Of a stretch of 64,000 nt of DNA, positions 59,774 through 64,000 are shown one piece after another. The notes under the pieces were generated by a model that was not told where the DNA came from, searched no databases, and was given only the letters and a program-made list of their open reading frames with translations. How positions within the stretch are numbered: position 1 is the stretch's first letter; each line of letters begins with the position of its first letter. Origin of the DNA: Occallatibacter riparius. GTDB taxonomy: Bacteria; Acidobacteriota; Terriglobia; Terriglobales; Acidobacteriaceae. The translations under genes were made by a program, and so were the position numbers. The DNA is taken from NCBI RefSeq assembly GCF_025264625.1, contig NZ_CP093313.1:3100001-3164000 (forward strand). The letters run 5' to 3'.

Positions 59774-61396
59774 TCAGTGTCCGATAGGAGCGTCTCCTTG
59801 CGGCTTGAACTTGCGGATCGCAAACACCAGCGGAAGCGCCAGGAGATTAAGCCAGCCGAGCACGCGGAAGCAATCCATGAATGCCAAGAAGAGGCTTTCG
59901 TGAAGGAGGCGCTCGTAGACGAGGCCAAGCGCTGCCGGGCCTGCGTCTGCACTCGTGAATCCATGCTGCGCGAGTTGCGATGCGAGCGCATGCGCTCCCT
60001 GCTGGATGGACTGTGATGCGGCGCTGAGGTTTGAGCCGAGGGTGGATTGATGCAGATTCTGGCGGCGGTCGCTGGCGGTGGTGATGAAAGCGATACCGAA
60101 GCTGCCTCCCCAATTGCGGAAGAGATTGGTCAGGCTCGACGCTTTGTTGTTTTCGTCGGGGCGAAGCTGCGAGTAGGCGATGACATTGACGGGCACGAGG
60201 AAGAGTCCGTAACCGAGTCCCTGGAGCGCGCGGATCCACGCATAGTGGCTGCTGTCGACGTCGAGTGTCATGTCGCTGTATACAAACATGGCGATGGCGA
60301 CGATGACGAAGCTCGCGACAACCAGAGCTTTCGGTGTGACCATGCGGCGCTGCAGCAACTGGGCCGAGATGGGTGCGAGTACGGTGATGACCAGGGCGCC
60401 AGGACCTAGCACGAGGCCGGCATCGATGGCGCGGTATCCATAGAGGGATTGCAGCATCTGCGGAATGAGCGTGGTGGTTCCGAAGAGGCCGACGCCGAAG
60501 ATGAAGAAGAGAATGCTCGCAATGGCGAAGTTGCGGTTGGTGAGCAGCTGAAAATCGATGATGGGATTCGGATTTCGGCCCTCCCAAACGACGGTGGCGA
60601 TCCAGCCGAAGACGGCGACGAAGATCGCTGTGGTGATGAAGGTGCTGCCGAACCAGTCGTCGATCTGACCGCGGTCGAGAGCGATTTCAAGAGCGGCGGA
60701 GGCCAGCGTGATGAGTGCGATGCCGGTGCCGTCGATTGTCATCTTCCCTTCAGCTTTAGCCTGTTTGCGTTCGCGCGTAAAATCCTCGGGATCATGAATG
60801 AGGCGGTTGGAGAGCCACATGGCCACGATGCCGATGGGCACGTTGATGAAGAAGATCCAGCGCCAGTCGTAGTTGTCAGTGATCCAACCGCCGAGGACGG
60901 GACCCACTGCCGGGGCGGTGACGATGACGATGGTGTAGAGCGCAAATGCCGCGGCGCGCTTGGCTGGCGGGAAGGTGTCGACGAGAATGGCCTGCGCCAC
61001 GGGAGCGAGACCGCCTCCACCGATGCCCTGCAGAATGCGGAAGAGCAGCATGAAGCCGAGCGACGGAGCGAGGCCGCAGAACAGAGAGGATACGGAGAAG
61101 AGCAGCACGCAGAGCAGGTAGTAGTTCTTGCGACCCATGAGCCGGCTGAGCCATGCCGTCATGGGCAGCACGATGGCGTTCGCCACGAGATATGTGGTCA
61201 GGATCCAGGTCACTTCGTCGTAGCTGCGTCCCAGGCCGCCGCCGATGTAAGGAAGAGCTACGTTGGCGATGGATGTGTCGAGCAGTTCCATGAATGCCGC
61301 GATGGTGACGGTGGCGGCGATGAACCACGGATTCACTGACCTGGTCATGGTGCGAACGCCCGAATCGTGGATCAGGATTTCCTGCGTAGTACTCAT
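59774..61396 (-). CDS. emrB: DHA2-family MFS exporter of a tripartite pump (EmrB-like)
   Basis: A 540-residue inner-membrane drug/proton antiporter with 14 helices: LDTSIANVALPYIGGGLG, TWILTTYLVANAIVLPMTAW, GRKNYYLLC and GPVLGGWITDNYDWRW. It is the last gene of an operon TolC - HlyD - MFS and starts 25 bp after the adaptor gene stop. With the adaptor and the outer-membrane channel it forms an EmrAB-TolC-like pump spanning both membranes. The start at 61396 is the normal N-terminus; the open frame extends further upstream inside hlyD. Confidence 0.95.
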   Translation of the reverse strand: MSTTQEILIHDSGVRTMTRSVNPWFIAATVTIAAFMELLDTSIANVALPYIGGGLGRSYDEVTWILTTYLVANAIVLPMTAWLSRLMGRKNYYLLCVLLFSVSSLFCGLAPSLGFMLLFRILQGIGGGGLAPVAQAILVDTFPPAKRAAAFALYTIVIVTAPAVGPVLGGWITDNYDWRWIFFINVPIGIVAMWLSNRLIHDPEDFTRERKQAKAEGKMTIDGTGIALITLASAALEIALDRGQIDDWFGSTFITTAIFVAVFGWIATVVWEGRNPNPIIDFQLLTNRNFAIASILFFIFGVGLFGTTTLIPQMLQSLYGYRAIDAGLVLGPGALVITVLAPISAQLLQRRMVTPKALVVASFVIVAIAMFVYSDMTLDVDSSHYAWIRALQGLGYGLFLVPVNVIAYSQLRPDENNKASSLTNLFRNWGGSFGIAFITTASDRRQNLHQSTLGSNLSAASQSIQQGAHALASQLAQHGFTSADAGPAALGLVYERLLHESLFLAFMDCFRVLGWLNLLALPLVFAIRKFKPQGDAPIGH

Positions 61397-61421
61397 TGAG
61401 ATTCCCCTGTTCAGTCGTTGT

Positions 61422-62663
61422 TTAGCGAACGCGTACCTTGGCTTCAACGGACATGCCCGGACGAAGCTGATGCTCGGGGTCCTGGCCGGCGTCGATGTGT
61501 ATGCGAACAGGGAATCGCTGGACGATCTTGACGTAGTTGCCGCTAGCGTTCTCAGGAGGGAAGAGGCTGAAGAGCGGACCGGATGCGCCGGCGAGATCTT
61601 CGACGGTGCCGCGATAGTCGCGGCCGAAGCTGTCAACGTGGACCGTGACTTGTTCACCGGCGTGCATGCGGCGAAGCTGCGTCTCCTTGAAGTTAGCGGT
61701 GACCCATATGTCATCGATGGGAACGATGGTGAGCAGTGTCTGGCCGGGTTGAATGCGATTGCCGACTTCCACCGTTTTGTGGCCGATGACGCCGCTGACA
61801 GGTGCGTAGACGGTTGTATAGCTGAGGTTCAACTCGGCTGTGCGCACATCGGCGCGAGCCTGTTCGAGAGCGCCGTTCGCCGATGCGGACTGGGCACGAG
61901 CGTCGGAAATTTGCTGCGGAGCGGTTTCGGCGGCATCGATCTCGGCGCGGCGCTGCGCGACCGTGCGCTCGGCTTCAGCGACTTTGCGTGCCGCCGCGGC
62001 TTCGGCTGCCTGATCTGCGGCAAGCGCATCGGCGGAGGTCTTCGACTCGGTCTCACGCGCGTCGTAATAGGACCGCGAGATTTCGCGCTTCTCGACAAGG
62101 GCCGCATAGCGAACGCGATCGCGTTCGGCGTGAGCGGCTACAGCGGCATCCTGCCGCACACGGGTGTGCGCTGCATCGAGCGCGGCTTCTGCTTCAGCGA
62201 CGCTTTCCATCGCGACCTTCTCTTCCGCCTGGGCGACGTGGAGCCGGCTGAGGGCGGTGGCGTGGGTGATAGATACTTGCAGACCAGCCGAATTGGCTTC
62301 GGCTTGCTTCGTTATGAAAATGGCGCGCGCATGGTCGAGGTCGGCCTGATAATCACGGGGGTCGAGCCGCATGATGATGGTTCCGGCGGTGACGTAATGA
62401 TCGTTCTCAACCTGCGGGTTTACCTCAACGACGGTTCCGCTGACGCGCGTGCTGAGCTGCGCGAAATGGCCGTCGACCTGCGCGTCGTCTGTAGTCTCGA
62501 ACTGGCGCGCATAGAGCCACCACGCGGTTCCGGCAGCGGCGGCGATGAGGAGAGCCGCAGCGAGAGCTATTCGTTTGGGGCTCCAGAAGGATTTGGAGGC
62601 GAGGTGTGTTTCCGAGATAAGCTCGGGGCCCGCTGCGGGGGCCGGATTTACTGCTGTAGCCAT
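61422..62663 (-). CDS. emrA: HlyD/EmrA-family membrane-fusion adaptor
   Basis: A 413-residue periplasmic adaptor. One N-terminal anchor helix (about 32-50, IALAAALLIAAAAGTAWWLY) is followed by TTDDAQVDGHFAQLSTRVSG typical of EmrA, a long coiled-coil hairpin (about 105-260), and the C-terminal barrel with VYAPVSGVIGHKTVEVGNRI and the Gly-rich HlyD turn. AGGAG precedes the ATG at 62663. It lies 25 bp after the tolC-like gene and 25 bp before the MFS gene. Complete and typical in length. Confidence 0.95.
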   Translation of the reverse strand: MATAVNPAPAAGPELISETHLASKSFWSPKRIALAAALLIAAAAGTAWWLYARQFETTDDAQVDGHFAQLSTRVSGTVVEVNPQVENDHYVTAGTIIMRLDPRDYQADLDHARAIFITKQAEANSAGLQVSITHATALSRLHVAQAEEKVAMESVAEAEAALDAAHTRVRQDAAVAAHAERDRVRYAALVEKREISRSYYDARETESKTSADALAADQAAEAAAARKVAEAERTVAQRRAEIDAAETAPQQISDARAQSASANGALEQARADVRTAELNLSYTTVYAPVSGVIGHKTVEVGNRIQPGQTLLTIVPIDDIWVTANFKETQLRRMHAGEQVTVHVDSFGRDYRGTVEDLAGASGPLFSLFPPENASGNYVKIVQRFPVRIHIDAGQDPEHQLRPGMSVEAKVRVR

Positions 62664-62688
62664 AGAGATGCTCCTGTTCTGACGAAGT

Positions 62689-64000
62689 TCAACGCGTGGG
62701 CTCGGGTGTGCCAAAGAATTCGGGGATGCGCGACTCAGCGGATCCGAGGGCGCGGGCGAGCGAAACCTTGGCGACATTGAAAGAGAAGAGGCTCGCGATG
62801 TAGTTTTCGTCGGCGGCCACCACGGCCTCTTGTGCCTGGAGGACCTCGAGGTAGTTGGTCACACCGTTCGTGTAACGGTCCTGCGACTGAGCGAGAGCGC
62901 GTTCAGCTAGAGTGCGGTTTTCGGCCGCAACCTTGACGCCGGACTCCGACGCCCTGGCATCAAGCTCTGCGGTGCGCACGTCGTATGCGGCGCGGCCTTC
63001 CAGGTCGGACAGTTCCGCGCGGCGCTGCGCAAGATCGCTCTGCGCTGCATGGACGTCAGAGCGAATGCGGCCGCTGGTGAAAAGAGGAACGGAGACGTTG
63101 CCGGTAATTTCGTCGACGCGATTGTAGTTTGCAGGATTGACGCCGCCACCGCCGTAGCTTGCGTGAAACGAGACCTCCGGCAGGCGTTCTGCCTGAGCTG
63201 CGCGCAAACGCAGTTGCGAGGCGGCTACGGTAGCTTTCGCGCTTGCCACGTCAAAGCGAATGGGCTTGCTTTTCGCAGGCGCCGACGCTTCGGGAAGCAG
63301 AGGCGAGTAGCCGTAATCGCCTGCGGGAGCCCACGCTTGATCAAGCGGAATGCCAATGATGCGGTCGAGTGTGAGCTTATCTTTTTCGAGATCGTTCTGC
63401 GCGTCCGTCAGGCGCTGCTCCGCTGTGTGCATTTCCACGTTGGCGCGGAGGGTGTCTATTTCAGGGGAGATCTCTGATTTGAACTGGTCGGTGACCTGCC
63501 GGTTGAGTTCGACCGCGGATGCGAGAGCGGCCTGCGCGGTTTGAACGCGGGCCTGGCTCGCGATCACCTGGAAGTAGGCTGCTCCCACTGCGAATACAAC
63601 GACGTCGCGAGCATCCTTTGTCGCCAGCACGGATGCGGATTCAAGAGCCTTCTGCTGGCGATAACGATCAAGCAGAGAGATGTTCAGCAGCGGCGACTCG
63701 GCGGCGATGCGGGCTTCGGAGTATCCGAACTGGCCGGTGGTGGGCGGCAGATGAAAGCCTGCCTGCGGGGGCAATCTCAAGCCGATGGCTTTAAGTGACA
63801 GCTGCTGGTAGGTTTGCTCGGCGCGGGCGGAAATCTGCGGCAACAGCGCCGACAAAGCGCGTTCGCGCTGCGCGCGTGCATCGGCGCCGGCCTGTTGGCT
63901 GTCGATGAGGCCGAGGTTGTATTGCAGCCCGCGGGCGATGGCGTCTTCAAGGCTAATGTGCAAGGTGTCATTGGTCGCCACGCCGTGAGGGGTGCTGCCG
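62689..64000 (-). CDS. TolC-family outer-membrane efflux channel, 5' end cut by window edge
   Basis: At least 437 residues are seen; the frame continues without a stop past base 64000, so the signal peptide lies outside. The two OEP repeats are recognised from LHISLEDAIARGLQYNLGLI, VFAVGAAYFQVIASQARVQT, the second-repeat FDVASAKATVAASQLRLRAA, and LAQSQDRYTNGVTNYLEVLQ near the end. It is the first visible gene of the tripartite pump operon. An upstream TetR-type regulator may lie beyond the edge, as is common for such operons. Confidence 0.92.
   Translation of the reverse strand, partial: GSTPHGVATNDTLHISLEDAIARGLQYNLGLIDSQQAGADARAQRERALSALLPQISARAEQTYQQLSLKAIGLRLPPQAGFHLPPTTGQFGYSEARIAAESPLLNISLLDRYRQQKALESASVLATKDARDVVVFAVGAAYFQVIASQARVQTAQAALASAVELNRQVTDQFKSEISPEIDTLRANVEMHTAEQRLTDAQNDLEKDKLTLDRIIGIPLDQAWAPAGDYGYSPLLPEASAPAKSKPIRFDVASAKATVAASQLRLRAAQAERLPEVSFHASYGGGGVNPANYNRVDEITGNVSVPLFTSGRIRSDVHAAQSDLAQRRAELSDLEGRAAYDVRTAELDARASESGVKVAAENRTLAERALAQSQDRYTNGVTNYLEVLQAQEAVVAADENYIASLFSFNVAKVSLARALGSAESRIPEFFGTPEPTR

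Noticed and set aside
1..64000. tRNA, rRNA, CRISPR arrays, complete IS elements, prophage or riboswitches of known class
   Set aside because: Looked for on both strands by eye; no cloverleaf with TTC-arm consensus, no spaced repeats, no transposase or integrase gene, and no known aptamer pattern was found.

Overview
The window is about 64 kb of GC-rich bacterial chromosome. It most likely comes from an acidobacterium (Acidobacteriota, Terriglobia/Acidobacteriaceae-like). The markers are a tandem pair of VWFA-related secreted proteins of the acidobacterial type, a winged-helix/PD40 beta-propeller fusion, PadR coupled to a membrane protein with a permease-prefix-like N-terminus, a hopanoid glycosyltransferase (HpnI-like), small secreted proteins of an acidobacterial type, and an HspR-type heat-shock regulator beside dnaJ. 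No rRNA, tRNA, CRISPR array, complete insertion sequence or prophage was seen.

Layout. 0-7.4 kb: a DHA2 drug exporter cut by the left edge, divergent from a two-gene unit (beta-rich envelope protein plus cytochrome c). The shared intergenic region holds a perfect CRP/FNR-type palindrome and two Rrf2/IscR-type boxes. Three envelope/secreted proteins follow. 7.4-12.7 kb: a heat-shock cluster dnaK - higB - higA - dnaJ - hspR with a HAIR-like operator before dnaK, then a TauE/SafE permease. 12.8-19.1 kb: HpnI-like glycosyltransferase, NAD(P)HX repair enzyme, tsaE, a YiaK-like dehydrogenase, a GNAT enzyme and fabI. 19.2-23.5 kb: a tightly overlapping minus-strand operon DUF1015 - unknown membrane protein - Amidase_3 - GerMN - murI. 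23.6-31.2 kb: tandem VWA proteins, a PiT phosphate transporter, the winged-helix/PD40 sensor, a small secreted protein and bacterioferritin. 31.3-38.5 kb: SpoIIE-type phosphatase, cystathionine gamma-synthase/lyase, a DHA2 exporter, tsaB-rimI and a DUF465 protein. 38.7-43.7 kb: psd-pssA-(Asd-like pseudoenzyme), dgt, and an orphan sugar-binding lipoprotein. 43.7-47.8 kb: YeiH exporter with a LysR regulator, a VOC protein, and P5C dehydrogenase. 48.2-57.7 kb: PadR plus its membrane partner, interspersed repeats, a large TPR protein, purH, rhomboid protease, and a Tat-type alpha/beta hydrolase. 57.8-64 kb: XRE regulator, aldo/keto reductase, and a complete-looking TolC-HlyD-DHA2 tripartite pump operon cut by the right edge.

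The genes fall into envelope and peptidoglycan maintenance (MurI, amidase, GerMN, Psd/PssA, FabI, HpnI, TPR), stress handling (DnaK/DnaJ/HspR with an embedded toxin-antitoxin module, bacterioferritin, NAD(P)HX repair, dGTPase), drug efflux (three DHA2 pumps) and tRNA t6A synthesis (TsaE, TsaB, with RimI beside TsaB). The most unusual features are the HigBA module inside the heat-shock cluster and the stacked CRP-like and Rrf2-like operators at 1.65-1.75 kb. Others are the active-site-less Asd paralogue after pssA, the sporulation-like GerMN/amidase operon joined to murI, and an orphan copy of the higBA operator core 47 kb away from the module.
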